This document shows, one piece after another, positions 31,838-40,872 of a DNA stretch of 64,000 nucleotides (the first letter of the stretch is position 1; every line of letters starts with the position of its first letter). Made by a program: the position numbers and the translations under genes. This DNA comes from Acinetobacter corruptisaponis. GTDB lineage: Bacteria; Pseudomonadota; Gammaproteobacteria; Pseudomonadales; Moraxellaceae. Below the pieces are notes generated by a model. It did not search any database, was not told the origin of the DNA, and saw only the letters and a program-made list of their open reading frames with translations. The stretch covers positions 3,281,962-3,345,961 of the forward strand of contig NZ_CP125669.1 of NCBI RefSeq assembly GCF_030053775.1. Reading direction: 5' to 3'.

Positions 31838-31937
31838 AGGTGGCATGGATGCCACCTGTTGGACTGCGGTATCAGGGATGTACCGTCAGTCCAACAAAGG
31901 GTTTGGTTACTTTGCCCTGTCAAAGTGACAAAAATGC
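31838..31937 (+). other. Tandem hairpins in the operon gap
   Basis: AGGTGGCA/TGCCACCT (31838-31857) is followed at once by GTTGGACTG/CAGTCCAAC with inner CGGTA/TACCG (31858-31895). A weaker AGGG/CCCT arm pair follows. The 233-base gap 31801-32033 has no gene. The stems are long enough for mRNA stabilisation, processing or partial termination. Confidence 0.55.
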
Positions 31938-32033
31938 CTATACAAATGCTCTTTGATTTTTAATGGTTTATGTGGCTGTGCAGCAAGTAGAAAATGTAAA
32001 CCCTATTTATAACTTAATTTAAGGCAGGACATT

Positions 32034-32873
32034 ATGCAAACAGGAAGTCATTTTTTTAAAAATCGTAGTGGGCTAAAACTGCATTATTTAAGCTGGGGAC
32101 GACAACCTGAACAGCCTGTCATCATCATGTTGCATGGATTACGTTCCTACGCAGCCACATGGCATCTGCTTGCACCATTGCTGGCAGAACGATTCTATGT
32201 AGTGGCGCTGGACCAGCGTGGTCGAGGAGAAAGCGACTGGGCGGAATATTCCACTTACCAGACGGAATACTATGTGCATGACCTTGAAGATCTGATGGCA
32301 GAATTAAACATTGATCAGGTCATTCTGTTGGGCCACTCTTTAGGGGGCACCAATGCACTTGAATTTACCCACTTACATCCTGAACAGGTGCGGGCGCTGA
32401 TTGTTGAGGATATTGGGCCAGGCTCATCCATACAGGGCGATGGTGCGGAACGAATCCGACGTGAAATGCAGACCACACCACTGTCCTTTAACTCATGGGA
32501 TGAGGCGGCTGCATTCTGGAAAAAGCTGCGTCCATTGATTGATGAGCAGGGCATTCAATCCCGCCTGCAACATACGCTGGTAGAAAAACAGGGGCAGATT
32601 CATTGGCGACATGATCAGGAGGGCATTGCCAAGGCACGCTTGACCTTTCCCTCGATTGACCTATGGCCTGCGGTTGAAAGCCTGAATTGCCCGACCTTAT
32701 TTATCAAAGGTGGCCTGTCTGATTTTCTCTCTGCTGAGACGCTTCAGCAAATCAGGGTAAAGAAACATCATGTGCAGGCCGTGGAAATTGCGGGCGCATC
32801 GCATTATGTCCATGATGATCAAACTGAGCAGTTCAACCAGACGGTACAGGATTTTTTAAATCAACTGGCTTAG
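32034..32873 (+). CDS. Alpha/beta hydrolase (MhpC-like position)
   Basis: The 279-residue alpha/beta hydrolase shows MLHGLRSYAATW (oxyanion), ALDQRGRGESDWA, the nucleophile motif GHSLGG (Ser about 103), a late Asp in IKGGLSDF and the catalytic His in GASHYVHDDQ (about 262). Its place before an MhpA-type hydroxylase and MhpD-type hydratase suggests hydrolysis of a C-C bond in a meta-cleavage product, as MhpC does. An ester or lactone hydrolase is equally possible from sequence alone. AAGGCAGG region precedes the ATG. Confidence 0.8.
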   Translation: MQTGSHFFKNRSGLKLHYLSWGRQPEQPVIIMLHGLRSYAATWHLLAPLLAERFYVVALDQRGRGESDWAEYSTYQTEYYVHDLEDLMAELNIDQVILLGHSLGGTNALEFTHLHPEQVRALIVEDIGPGSSIQGDGAERIRREMQTTPLSFNSWDEAAAFWKKLRPLIDEQGIQSRLQHTLVEKQGQIHWRHDQEGIAKARLTFPSIDLWPAVESLNCPTLFIKGGLSDFLSAETLQQIRVKKHHVQAVEIAGASHYVHDDQTEQFNQTVQDFLNQLA

Positions 32874-32907
32874 CTGGCACAAAGACAAAAGGAATGGAGC
32901 AATAGGC

Positions 32908-34521
32908 ATGAAGCAGGAACAAACACAGGTTGTCATTGTAGGTGGTGGGCCAAACGGTATTGCGCTGGCGCATTATATGGGCATATATGGCATTCAGAGC
33001 ATCGTGCTGGAAATGAATCCAGACATTTTGCCTTATCCCCGTGCGGTGGGCATGGATGATGAAGCCCTGCGTGTATTGCAAACCATTGGTGTGGCGAATG
33101 AAGTGGTGAAAGACATGATCCATAATGTGCCATTGCGCTACTACAATGCCCGTGGTGTTTGTTTTGCCGAGGTCAAACCCTCTGTTGCTGACTACGGCTG
33201 GCCAATGCGCAATATCTTTATGCAGCAGCTTTTAGAAAAATCCATGCGGGAGATGTTGCAGCAATATCCGCATGTTGAACTGCGTTCAGGCCATGAAATG
33301 CTGGACATTTCCCAGACTGATGCACAGGCCACGGTTGAGGTCAAAGACCCGAATGGCGACATTTACCAGATTTCTGCTAAGTATGTGATTGGTGCAGATG
33401 GTGGGCGTTCCAGTGTGCGTAAAAAAGTCGGCATACAATTGAATGGTCTGACCCATCCACATAAATGGATTGTGGTCGATGCCGCCCATGATTCGCTGGA
33501 TGCGCCTTATACCGCCCTGCATGCTGATCCAGACCGTCCATTCGTGTGTATCTATCTGCCTTATCAGCAGCGTCGCTGGGAATTTATGCTGTTTGAGGGT
33601 GAAGATGAAGAAAGCATGTGCAAGGAAGACAACATTCGTCAACTGATCCGTAATCATATTGGGGATGCGGTGGATGAACTAGAAATTATCCGTATTCGTG
33701 CCTATACCCACAACTCACGGGTTGCCAATCGTTTTGTAGATGGGCGGGTTATCCTGATTGGCGATGCGGCACATATTACCCCACCGTGGGCAGGTCAGGG
33801 ACTCAATTCAGGCATTCGTGATGTCGGCAATATCGCATGGAAACTGGCTGCGGTATTAAAAGGCTATGCTTCGGAAAAAATCATTGCCAGCTATGACGAT
33901 GAACGACGTACCCACGCCACAGAACTGGTTGCCTTGGCGGACAATATGGGCATGGTGCTGGGCCTGACCAATCCATTGATGGCAGGGGTACGGGACTGGT
34001 TATTTCAGGCCTTTAACAATGTGGATGCGTTGCGTAGCCATCTGGTTGAATTTAAGTTCAAGCCGAAACCCTTTATCCATAAAGGTCTGGTCTATCATCC
34101 ACGTCCGCATGTCAGGGACACGGATGTGGTGGGGAAAATATTTATTCAACCACAGGTGGAAGATCAACAAGCGCAGAAAGTGAAGTTTGATGAAATCCTT
34201 GGGCAATGGTATGCGGTGATTGCATTCCGTAAAGACCCATTGTCCTCACTTTCTGAGCAAACCCGCCAGTTCTGGCAAAGCCGCAACACCCATTTTATTC
34301 AGGTCAATCGTGCCAAAAGCGGTTTCAACCGCAACCAGCCTTTGACTGCTTCGGAGCAAGTCATCTGTGTCGAGGATGTAGAACGTAAACTGGAAGACTG
34401 GTTTGAAAATGCCCGTGATGAAGTGGTGATTGTCCGTCCAGACCGTTTTATTGCAGCCACCTGTTCCATTGAAAAGCTTGAAGAAACTTTGGAGAAACTG
34501 GCATGTCAGTTGATCAATTAA
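32908..34521 (+). CDS. FAD-dependent aromatic monooxygenase, MhpA type
   Basis: The 537-residue protein has the flavoprotein hydroxylase layout: VVIVGGGPNGIALAHYMGIYG (FAD GxGxxG), PYPRAVGMDDEALRVLQTIG (typical of 3-(3-hydroxyphenyl)propionate hydroxylases), IGADGGRSSVRKKV (DG motif) and ILIGDAAHITPPWAGQGLNSGIRDVGNIAWKLAAVL (GD motif). There is a C-terminal thioredoxin-like part with VRPDRFIAA. It uses NAD(P)H and O2 to hydroxylate a phenolic ring. Together with the VOC, hydrolase and hydratase genes it suggests ring opening of a phenolic acid. Confidence 0.87.
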   Translation: MKQEQTQVVIVGGGPNGIALAHYMGIYGIQSIVLEMNPDILPYPRAVGMDDEALRVLQTIGVANEVVKDMIHNVPLRYYNARGVCFAEVKPSVADYGWPMRNIFMQQLLEKSMREMLQQYPHVELRSGHEMLDISQTDAQATVEVKDPNGDIYQISAKYVIGADGGRSSVRKKVGIQLNGLTHPHKWIVVDAAHDSLDAPYTALHADPDRPFVCIYLPYQQRRWEFMLFEGEDEESMCKEDNIRQLIRNHIGDAVDELEIIRIRAYTHNSRVANRFVDGRVILIGDAAHITPPWAGQGLNSGIRDVGNIAWKLAAVLKGYASEKIIASYDDERRTHATELVALADNMGMVLGLTNPLMAGVRDWLFQAFNNVDALRSHLVEFKFKPKPFIHKGLVYHPRPHVRDTDVVGKIFIQPQVEDQQAQKVKFDEILGQWYAVIAFRKDPLSSLSEQTRQFWQSRNTHFIQVNRAKSGFNRNQPLTASEQVICVEDVERKLEDWFENARDEVVIVRPDRFIAATCSIEKLEETLEKLACQLIN

Positions 34522-35264
34522 CCGAGTTGCAACATCGTTTACTGGATGCCCGTATTGCCAGACATTGTCTGGATGCAACGGAATTTGAATCGGCTGAAAT
34601 GGATCAGGCCTATGAGATTCAGTCCCAGTTGATCCAGCAATATTGCCATGAAACTGCAAGCACAGTATCTGGATGGAAAGTTGCATTGTCAGGAGCTCTT
34701 GCCAAGGCCAAATATGGATTACAACATCCTGTCTATGGACATCTTTGTGCGGATATGCAACTGGCAAATGACAGTTGTATCGAACTTACGCAACTGTACC
34801 AGCCTAAACTGGAAGTTGAATTGGCCTTTATTTTAAAGGAAACCATCAGCACTGCTGACTCTACCGATGCCGAGTTGCTGGAAAAAGTCGGATCAATCCG
34901 CCCAGCCATTGAGATTGCGGATACACGCTGGCTGAACTGGCAATTTAATCTGGGGCAATTTCTGGCGGACAATTCGGCAGCACAGTTCTATGTGCTGGGC
35001 GATGAAGTGGATGTATCAATCCATGATTTAGATATTCATTCACTGATTGAACATGCCAATGTAGAGGTGACTGTCACCACCCAGCCAGAAGATCAACCCA
35101 TCCGTAACTATCTCTGGCTGGTTCGTACCTTATTGGCACAGCATAAAAGCCTACAAGCAGATGAGGTGATTCTCACAGGTTCAATCATTCGTCCGATGGA
35201 CTTAAAGGCTGGGCAATATCAGTTTCAGGTGCTTGGACAACAAGTTTCACTAAAGGTCACTTGA
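34503..35264 (+). CDS. 2-keto-4-pentenoate hydratase-like protein (MhpD family)
   Basis: The 253-residue protein fits the MhpD/HpaH hydratase fold: ESAEMDQAYEIQSQLI, GWKVALSG, PKLEVELAFILKE (metal-binding Glu pair about 107-109), AIEIADTRW and LTGSIIRPMDLKAGQ. These enzymes add water to 2-hydroxy-dienoates produced by meta cleavage. The gene overlaps the monooxygenase by 19 bases with GGAG before its ATG, so translation is coupled. The usual next enzymes (MhpE aldolase, MhpF) are absent; a semialdehyde dehydrogenase follows instead. Confidence 0.83.
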   Translation: MSVDQLTELQHRLLDARIARHCLDATEFESAEMDQAYEIQSQLIQQYCHETASTVSGWKVALSGALAKAKYGLQHPVYGHLCADMQLANDSCIELTQLYQPKLEVELAFILKETISTADSTDAELLEKVGSIRPAIEIADTRWLNWQFNLGQFLADNSAAQFYVLGDEVDVSIHDLDIHSLIEHANVEVTVTTQPEDQPIRNYLWLVRTLLAQHKSLQADEVILTGSIIRPMDLKAGQYQFQVLGQQVSLKVT

Positions 35265-35327
35265 ATCAATCAGGATTGCTGTTAAAAATAAGAGAAGCTC
35301 AATGTTTGACAATAGGGAAACAAGAAT

Positions 35328-36791
35328 ATGGCACAGTTGAATGATCACGGTTTATTAAAGTCACAGGCATTGATCAACGGTCAGTGGCAGGATGCAATCT
35401 CTGGTCAGACCCTAAGCGTGACCAATCCCGCGACAGGTGCAAGCATTGGTACTGTACCCAAAATGGGCAAACAGGAAGCGCTGGATGCGGTTGCGGCGGC
35501 TGAACAGGCATTGCCATTGTGGCGTAAAAAAAGTGCCAAGGAACGTAGCAAGATTTTACGTCAGTGGTTTGACCTGATCATGCAGCATCAGGATGATTTG
35601 GCTTATATTCTCACTCTGGAACAGGGTAAGCCCTTGAGTGAAGCCAAAGGTGAGATTGCTTATGGTGCAGCCTATATCGAATGGTTTGCCGAAGAAGCCA
35701 AACGGGTGTATGGCGATATTATTCCCTCAAATGGTTCTGATCAAAAGATTCTTGTGAATAAGCAACCGATAGGCGTATGTGCGGCAATTACCCCGTGGAA
35801 TTTTCCCAATGCCATGATCACCCGCAAGGTTGCGCCAGCGTTGGCGGCAGGTTGTACCATCATTGTTCGTCCAGCTTCGCAAACCCCATTATCTGCTTTT
35901 GCGATTGCAGAGCTTGCCTTGCGTGCAGGTATTCCAGCAGGGGTATTTAATGTCATCACAGGTGGTTCCACCGAAATTGGTGAAGTGCTGACCACCGATG
36001 ACCGAGTGCAGAAGTTTAGTTTCACAGGTTCAACCGAGGTGGGTAAAAAGCTGATTGCTCAATGCGCCTCAACAGTTAAAAAAGTATCTATGGAACTGGG
36101 TGGCAATGCACCATTTATTGTGTTTGATGATGCCGATCTTGATGCTGCGGTAAAAGGCGCGATTGCCAGCAAATTCCGTAACGCAGGCCAGACTTGTGTC
36201 TGTGCCAACCGTATTTATGTGCAGTCAGGGATTTATGACCTGTTTATAGAAAAACTCTCTGAGGCGGTAAAACAGTTCAAGGTCGGTAATGGCATGGACG
36301 CTGGGGTGGACTTTGGCCCAGTAATTGACAGTGCAGCCATGCAGAAAGTGGAAGAACATATTGAGGATGCAGTCAGCAAGGGCGCTCAGGTGGTGCTGGG
36401 TGGAAAACCCCATCTTTTGGGCCAATTGTTCTTTGAACCAACCATTGTCAAAGATGTTACCGCTGACATGAAAGTTGCCAAAGAAGAAACCTTTGGCCCT
36501 TTGGCACCGATATTTAAATTTGAAACTGAGGAGGAAGTGGTGGGCTACGCCAATGATACCGAGTTTGGTTTGGCATCCTATTTCTACACTCAGAATTTAG
36601 GCAGGGCAATGCGTGTTTCCGATGCGCTGGAATACGGCATGGTGGGACTGAATACAGGGATTTTGTCCAATGAAGTCGCGCCGTTTGGTGGGGTCAAGCA
36701 GTCAGGTCTGGGACGTGAAGGCTCTAAATATGGCATTGAGGATTATCTGGAAATTAAATATGTGTTGCTGGCTGGTTTAGAGAATAGATAA
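35328..36791 (+). CDS. NAD(P)-dependent succinate-semialdehyde dehydrogenase (GabD type)
   Basis: The 487-residue ALDH has the GabD-type features TPWNFPNAMITRKVAPALAAG, FTGSTEVGKKLI, catalytic Glu in MELGGNAPFIVFDDADL (about 259), catalytic Cys in RNAGQTCVCANRIYVQ (about 293) and C-terminal GREGSKYGIEDYLEIKYV. The double Cys (CVC) is typical of this branch. It oxidises succinate semialdehyde to succinate for the citric-acid cycle. As last gene of the run it suggests that the pathway, or a linked amine route, ends in this intermediate. Confidence 0.88.
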   Translation: MAQLNDHGLLKSQALINGQWQDAISGQTLSVTNPATGASIGTVPKMGKQEALDAVAAAEQALPLWRKKSAKERSKILRQWFDLIMQHQDDLAYILTLEQGKPLSEAKGEIAYGAAYIEWFAEEAKRVYGDIIPSNGSDQKILVNKQPIGVCAAITPWNFPNAMITRKVAPALAAGCTIIVRPASQTPLSAFAIAELALRAGIPAGVFNVITGGSTEIGEVLTTDDRVQKFSFTGSTEVGKKLIAQCASTVKKVSMELGGNAPFIVFDDADLDAAVKGAIASKFRNAGQTCVCANRIYVQSGIYDLFIEKLSEAVKQFKVGNGMDAGVDFGPVIDSAAMQKVEEHIEDAVSKGAQVVLGGKPHLLGQLFFEPTIVKDVTADMKVAKEETFGPLAPIFKFETEEEVVGYANDTEFGLASYFYTQNLGRAMRVSDALEYGMVGLNTGILSNEVAPFGGVKQSGLGREGSKYGIEDYLEIKYVLLAGLENR

Positions 36792-36849
36792 GGATTGTAT
36801 CATCCAGTTTTATGAGAGGAAAAATATTAAATTTTCCTCTCAGTGCTAT

Positions 36850-37456
36850 TCAGGTCTTGATGGGAGGTAGGAACGGTATGGTTTTAACTTGCCAGAGTAG
36901 GGCAATGGGAACAATACAAAAGAAAGCACCACGCCAACCAATCATTGAACTCAAAAAAACTGCCTAATGGTGCTGCAATTGTGGTGGCTAAGGCATTGCC
37001 GCCGTTTAAAAGTCCCAATGCTTTTGGTACATTATTGAAAGGCACCAGTCGCATCATAATAGCTGTGGACATTGACCAAAAACCACCAATCACAATGCCT
37101 AGAGTTGCCCGTCCCAACATAAATAAAATGGAGTTGTGGGCAAAAGTGATAATGATTCCAGACAGTATCATCAGTAAAGTCAGCCCCAACATCACGGAAC
37201 GGCGATCCCATTTTCGAGTAAATTTGCTAATGGTCAAACTGGTCATGACGGCAAGAATCCCTGAAATTGCAATCGCTTATCCGACCTGTCCCTCAGTCAT
37301 CTTGAGGTCAAATGCAATCGGTGTCAGCAAACTTACGGGCATAAACTCAGAGGCGATCAGAACCGCGCAACATAGAGACATCACGATCACTGCACTCCAT
37401 GTAGGCGTACTCGGCCTTAGATCGGTTGTAGATTGTTTCTCAATAGAAAAAGACAT
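36850..37456 (-). pseudogene. Decayed MFS transporter (YdhP/AraJ-like)
   Basis: From ATG 37456 the frame reads 59 residues of a normal MFS N-terminus (VLIASEFMPVSLLTPIAFDL), then an in-frame TAA at codon 60. It continues with MTSLTISKFTRKWDRRSVML (motif A) and helices up to PLGSFFEFNDWL. Near 36950 the frame shifts to one encoding GWRGAFFCIVPIALLWQ and a short end. At about 200 codons instead of about 400, the C-terminal half is missing. There is thus one stop, one frameshift and a large deletion. Confidence 0.82.
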
Positions 37457-37795
37457 ACATATCCTGCTTTAAAAAGCATTTAGAATTTGGAGCTAGAAAG
37501 CAGGACACACTAGCAAATCACTAGGTTGTGAGTTAGGTGCCTTTATTGAATAGAGTCATGAATTATCTGCATGAATAGATCAAGAAAGTTGTCATCGATA
37601 GGAAATAAATCAATATATGGAATTGCATATATATGTTAAAACGTATATAAAGATGTAAATAGATCGAGTCTAGTATTTATACAATACGTCTATTTATTAA
37701 AAGATTGACCATTCATACAAAAGTGGCGATCAAAAAATTTAGTGGTTTATCTTATATATATGCTTATCTATATATCCAAATAAATGGGAGTGAAT
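37457..37795. promoter_or_regulatory. Intergenic region with the ars promoter
   Basis: No gene is visible. AT-rich inverted stretches such as ATATATATG...CTATATAT lie at 37753-37776, directly before the arsR ribosome site. They are the best place for the ArsR operator and -10 box, but I cannot fix the exact site. Confidence 0.35.
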
Positions 37796-38116
37796 ATGGA
37801 TCAGGTGACTTTCTTTAAATGCTTGTCAGATGAAACCCGTCTTAACATTGTGACTTTAGTTGCTGAAAATAAAGAGCTGTGTGTCTGTGATCTGACAGAA
37901 AAGCTACAACTGAGCCAACCCAAGATTTCAAGGCATCTTGCCTTGTTGCGTGCTTCAGGATTGTTGCAGGATAGGCGACAAAGCCAATGGGTGTATTACA
38001 GCATCAATTCACAGTTGCCAGCGTGGTGCCATGACATTTTAACGATCTTGGTTGCTCATCCACCAAAAAACCTCTCTACATTAGCAGCATGTCATACCCC
38101 AAATTATTGTGAGTAA
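37796..38116 (+). CDS. arsR: ArsR-family arsenic-responsive repressor
   Basis: The start at ATG 37796 (MDQVTFFKCLSDETRL) has GGGAG six bases upstream; an earlier in-frame ATG lies before this ribosome site. The 106-residue protein is an ArsR winged helix with the metal-sensing motif ELCVCDL (Cys pair for As(III)) in the alpha-3 helix, LQLSQPKISRHLALLRASGLL as recognition helix, and a beta wing DRRQSQWVYYSI. It represses the operon until arsenite binds. arsC starts seven bases after its stop. Confidence 0.92.
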   Translation: MDQVTFFKCLSDETRLNIVTLVAENKELCVCDLTEKLQLSQPKISRHLALLRASGLLQDRRQSQWVYYSINSQLPAWCHDILTILVAHPPKNLSTLAACHTPNYCE

Positions 38117-38122
38117 TCCATC

Positions 38123-38596
38123 ATGAAATTTCTTTTTTTATGCACTGGAAACAGTTGTCGTAGCATTTTGTCTGAAGTGCTGTTTAACAGTCGCGCACCT
38201 GAAAGTTGGAAAGCGTACAGTGCAGGCAGCAAACCCTCTGGACAGGTACATCCATTGACCATTGAAACTTTGCAGAACCTAGGGCTTTCGACCGATGGTT
38301 TGTGGAGTAAAACCATTACTGACTGTGAGCAATATCAGCCTGATGTGGTGATCACTGTTTGTGATTCAGCAGCTCAAGAGGCTTGTCCGCTTTATTTAGG
38401 TGGAGCGATCAAGGCACATTGGGGATTGGCTGACCCATCGCATTTAGATCTACCGAAAGAGCAAAAGTTACAGGCATTTCAGATAACAGTAGACCACATC
38501 AATCGCCGTTTAGATGCTTTATTTGCATTAGATACGGCAAATATGACCCGTCCTGAATTGATTGCTGCAATCAATCAAATCTCAAACATCGAATGA
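38123..38596 (+). CDS. arsC: Arsenate reductase, low-molecular-weight phosphatase type
   Basis: The 157-residue protein has the P-loop LCTGNSCRS (nucleophile Cys about 8) and GLADPSH with the general-acid Asp, as in thioredoxin- or glutaredoxin-linked arsenate reductases of the LMW-phosphatase fold. It reduces arsenate to arsenite, which the next gene product exports. The tight operon placement between arsR and acr3 makes the role secure, though the family also includes tyrosine phosphatases. Confidence 0.9.
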   Translation: MKFLFLCTGNSCRSILSEVLFNSRAPESWKAYSAGSKPSGQVHPLTIETLQNLGLSTDGLWSKTITDCEQYQPDVVITVCDSAAQEACPLYLGGAIKAHWGLADPSHLDLPKEQKLQAFQITVDHINRRLDALFALDTANMTRPELIAAINQISNIE

Positions 38597-38603
38597 GAAT
38601 GTC

Positions 38604-39650
38604 ATGGTTCAGCAAAGACTGTCATTTTTAGATCGTAACCTGACGCTATGGATTTTTATTGCGATGGGGTTGGGGATTGCAATCGGTGTGTTTTTACCTC
38701 AAGCTTCCATTACTTTAGACAAAATGAGTGTGGATTCTGTCAATATTCCAATTGCGATTGGCTTGATTCTGATGATGTATCCACCTCTAGCCAAGGTGGA
38801 CTATGCCGCTCTGCCACAAGTGTTTAAAGATAAGAAAACCTTAACTTTATCGCTGGTACAGAACTGGCTGATTGCACCCGTATTGATGTTTGCATTAGCC
38901 ATTATTTTTTTGCATAGCTATCCAGAATATATGACAGGGCTTATCCTGATTGGTTTGGCCCGCTGCATTGCTATGGTGCTGGTCTGGAATGGCTTGGCCT
39001 GTGGTGATAACCAATATGTTGCGGCATTGGTGGCATTTAACAGTATTTTCCAGATTCTGTTCTTTAGCAGTTACGCATGGTTGTTCCTGACATTTTTGCC
39101 ACCACTTTTTGGAATTGCAGGACAAGTCATCCATGTCGATTTTTGGACCATTACCCATGCAGTATTGGTGTATTTGGGGATTCCATTTTTCCTTGGCTTT
39201 ATGACACGATTTACTCTCGTTAAAGCCAAAGGTTTGGATTGGTATCAAAATGTCTTTTTACCCAAGATCAGCCCACTCAGTTTGCTCGCACTTCTATTTA
39301 CCATTGTGGCAATGTTCAGCCTAAAAGGTGGTGATGTGGTGAGCTTACCCTTGGATGTTCTGCGTATCGCAATCCCACTGACCATTTACTTTGTGGTGAT
39401 GTTTTTCATCAGCTTCTTTATGAGCAGGTGGTTAGGTAATGACTATTCTAAAACCACAGCAATCTCTTTTACGGCTGCTGGCAATAATTTCGAGCTGGCT
39501 TTGGCGGTTGCAATTGCCACTTTTGGCTTGGCTTCACCTGTTGCGTTTACAACAGTAATCGGGCCTTTGGTGGAAGTTCCTGTATTGATCTCACTTGTGA
39601 TCGTCTCGTTGTGGCTAAAAAAGAAGTATTTTCCCGATGAGTCGAGTTAA
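38604..39650 (+). CDS. acr3: ACR3-family arsenite exporter
   Basis: With ATG 38604 the protein has 348 residues and ten predicted membrane helices. ACR3 hallmarks are present: [37 protein letters not shown] (essential Cys in helix 4) and [19 protein letters not shown]. It exports As(III) across the inner membrane. The start is seven bases after the arsC stop; a longer frame overlaps arsC and lacks family similarity. It is the last gene of the operon; no arsH follows. Confidence 0.92.
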   Translation: MVQQRLSFLDRNLTLWIFIAMGLGIAIGVFLPQASITLDKMSVDSVNIPIAIGLILMMYPPLAKVDYAALPQVFKDKKTLTLSLVQNWLIAPVLMFALAIIFLHSYPEYMTGLILIGLARCIAMVLVWNGLACGDNQYVAALVAFNSIFQILFFSSYAWLFLTFLPPLFGIAGQVIHVDFWTITHAVLVYLGIPFFLGFMTRFTLVKAKGLDWYQNVFLPKISPLSLLALLFTIVAMFSLKGGDVVSLPLDVLRIAIPLTIYFVVMFFISFFMSRWLGNDYSKTTAISFTAAGNNFELALAVAIATFGLASPVAFTTVIGPLVEVPVLISLVIVSLWLKKKYFPDESS

Positions 39651-39720
39651 ATATAGTTTCAAAAATAATATTTCTGCTGATCGGGCAAAACCATTTTTTG
39701 TTATCCCAAGGCAGAATTTT

Positions 39721-39763
39721 TATAACAGATCAGTTTGGCTGAACTGATCTGTTATATTTTTTT
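39721..39763 (+). terminator. Terminator of the ars operon
   Basis: A perfect 15-bp stem (39721-39735 / 39742-39756; core AACAGATCAGTT) with a six-base loop, followed by a T run, 70 bases after acr3. Confidence 0.9.
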
Positions 39764-39837
39764 AAAGGTATTTTGTGTCTATTCTTGTTTTGTATATTCA
39801 TCCAGAATCTAGCTTAGACAAGATTTGGGAGCTGAAT

Positions 39838-39948
39838 ATGAGTTTTTTAAAAAAGAAAAATAATGCCGCTTTTGTATTCTTTATCATCACACTTTACGCA
39901 TTTCTAGGCTTTGGACTCGGCTTTATCATTTGGGAATATGTTTTATAA
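39838..39948 (+). CDS. 36-residue single-helix membrane protein
   Basis: ATG 39838 has GGGAG six bases before. The protein is MSFLKKKNNAAF followed by a hydrophobic helix (VFFIITLYAFLGFGLGFII) and WEYVL. A basic N-terminus plus one membrane span fits a small inner-membrane protein with N-in topology. It lies between the ars terminator and the protease gene. Function is unknown; a small regulator of a membrane complex is a typical role for such proteins. Confidence 0.6.
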   Translation: MSFLKKKNNAAFVFFIITLYAFLGFGLGFIIWEYVL

Positions 39949-40051
39949 GATAGGGCATGATCTCTCTGGGCTGATTGTTATGAGTTAATCAATGGCATTG
40001 ACAAGCTAATCGTCAAGTCTTAATCGTACAGAACTGATCGTTATCGTTGAG

Positions 40052-40789
40052 TTAGTATAATAGGCCATAGCTCTCCATAATTTTTGAATATTGTTCCCGA
40101 TTAAAGCCAAGATTCCTTAAACCGCCACTTCCCAGACCACAGTCATAACTGCTCATGATATTGGTCGGAGTCTTTTTAGTGGCATTGGGGGAGCAGACAT
40201 GGTTTAAACCAAATGCATGGCCCATTTCATGTGGAGTGGCGGCCTGAGTCTGGTAATTTAGCCGTTCCCAGTCAATCAGGATAAAAGGCTGTCCCTGATT
40301 TCGAAAACCCCAACTGGTAATGTCATTATATTTCAGCTTCTCAGTGTAGGAGTCATAAATAATAAACAGCACTTCCTTGTGTTTTCTACGTGGAAAGCAT
40401 TGTTTTACAGCCGCAGGTATGCGATCTGTCACAATGGGTTGAGGCTGGTTAAGAAGATTGGCCAAATCGCAGTGACGCTTACTGAAATTCTGATAGGAAT
40501 AGTAGCGATAAGGCTTGAACCTGAAGATTTTATTATTATTTTCATCAACAAAATATTGATTCAGGATTTGAATCTCTTTCATCATCTGTGCTGTATGATC
40601 AAATTCTCTCGCCTTTGGGTTGTTTGTTGTAAAAACAAAGCTTACATGCACAACAGGTAGGTTTAGATTTTCTTCTGGGCGTGGGGGAGCGGAGTATCTT
40701 TCAAGCTCAGTATAGTTTTTATTTGAAGTGCTACAGGAAATACAGAGTAAGGCGGCAAGAGAAAAAGGAATAATATTCTTATTCAACAT
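40052..40789 (-). CDS. Metzincin-type zinc protease lipoprotein
   Basis: The 245-residue protein has a lipoprotein signal ending around ALLCISC. Near residue 187 it carries HEMGHAFGLNH, a complete HExxHxxGxxH zinc site, followed 14 residues later by NIMSS, the Met-turn of metzincins (matrixin/archaelysin-like). An upstream His/Tyr-rich region and two or three Cys suggest an extracytoplasmic folded enzyme. It would cleave proteins in the periplasm or on the surface. The substrate is unknown. It runs away from the alkyltransferase-like gene. Confidence 0.78.
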   Translation of the reverse strand: MLNKNIIPFSLAALLCISCSTSNKNYTELERYSAPPRPEENLNLPVVHVSFVFTTNNPKAREFDHTAQMMKEIQILNQYFVDENNNKIFRFKPYRYYSYQNFSKRHCDLANLLNQPQPIVTDRIPAAVKQCFPRRKHKEVLFIIYDSYTEKLKYNDITSWGFRNQGQPFILIDWERLNYQTQAATPHEMGHAFGLNHVCSPNATKKTPTNIMSSYDCGLGSGGLRNLGFNREQYSKIMESYGLLY

Positions 40790-40872
40790 AATTTATCCTC
40801 TGGTTTTATCTCGTTGTTATTTCTTATTTTGTACAATCAGATTGATCATAGCAGAATTTTAGGCTTTCTTTT

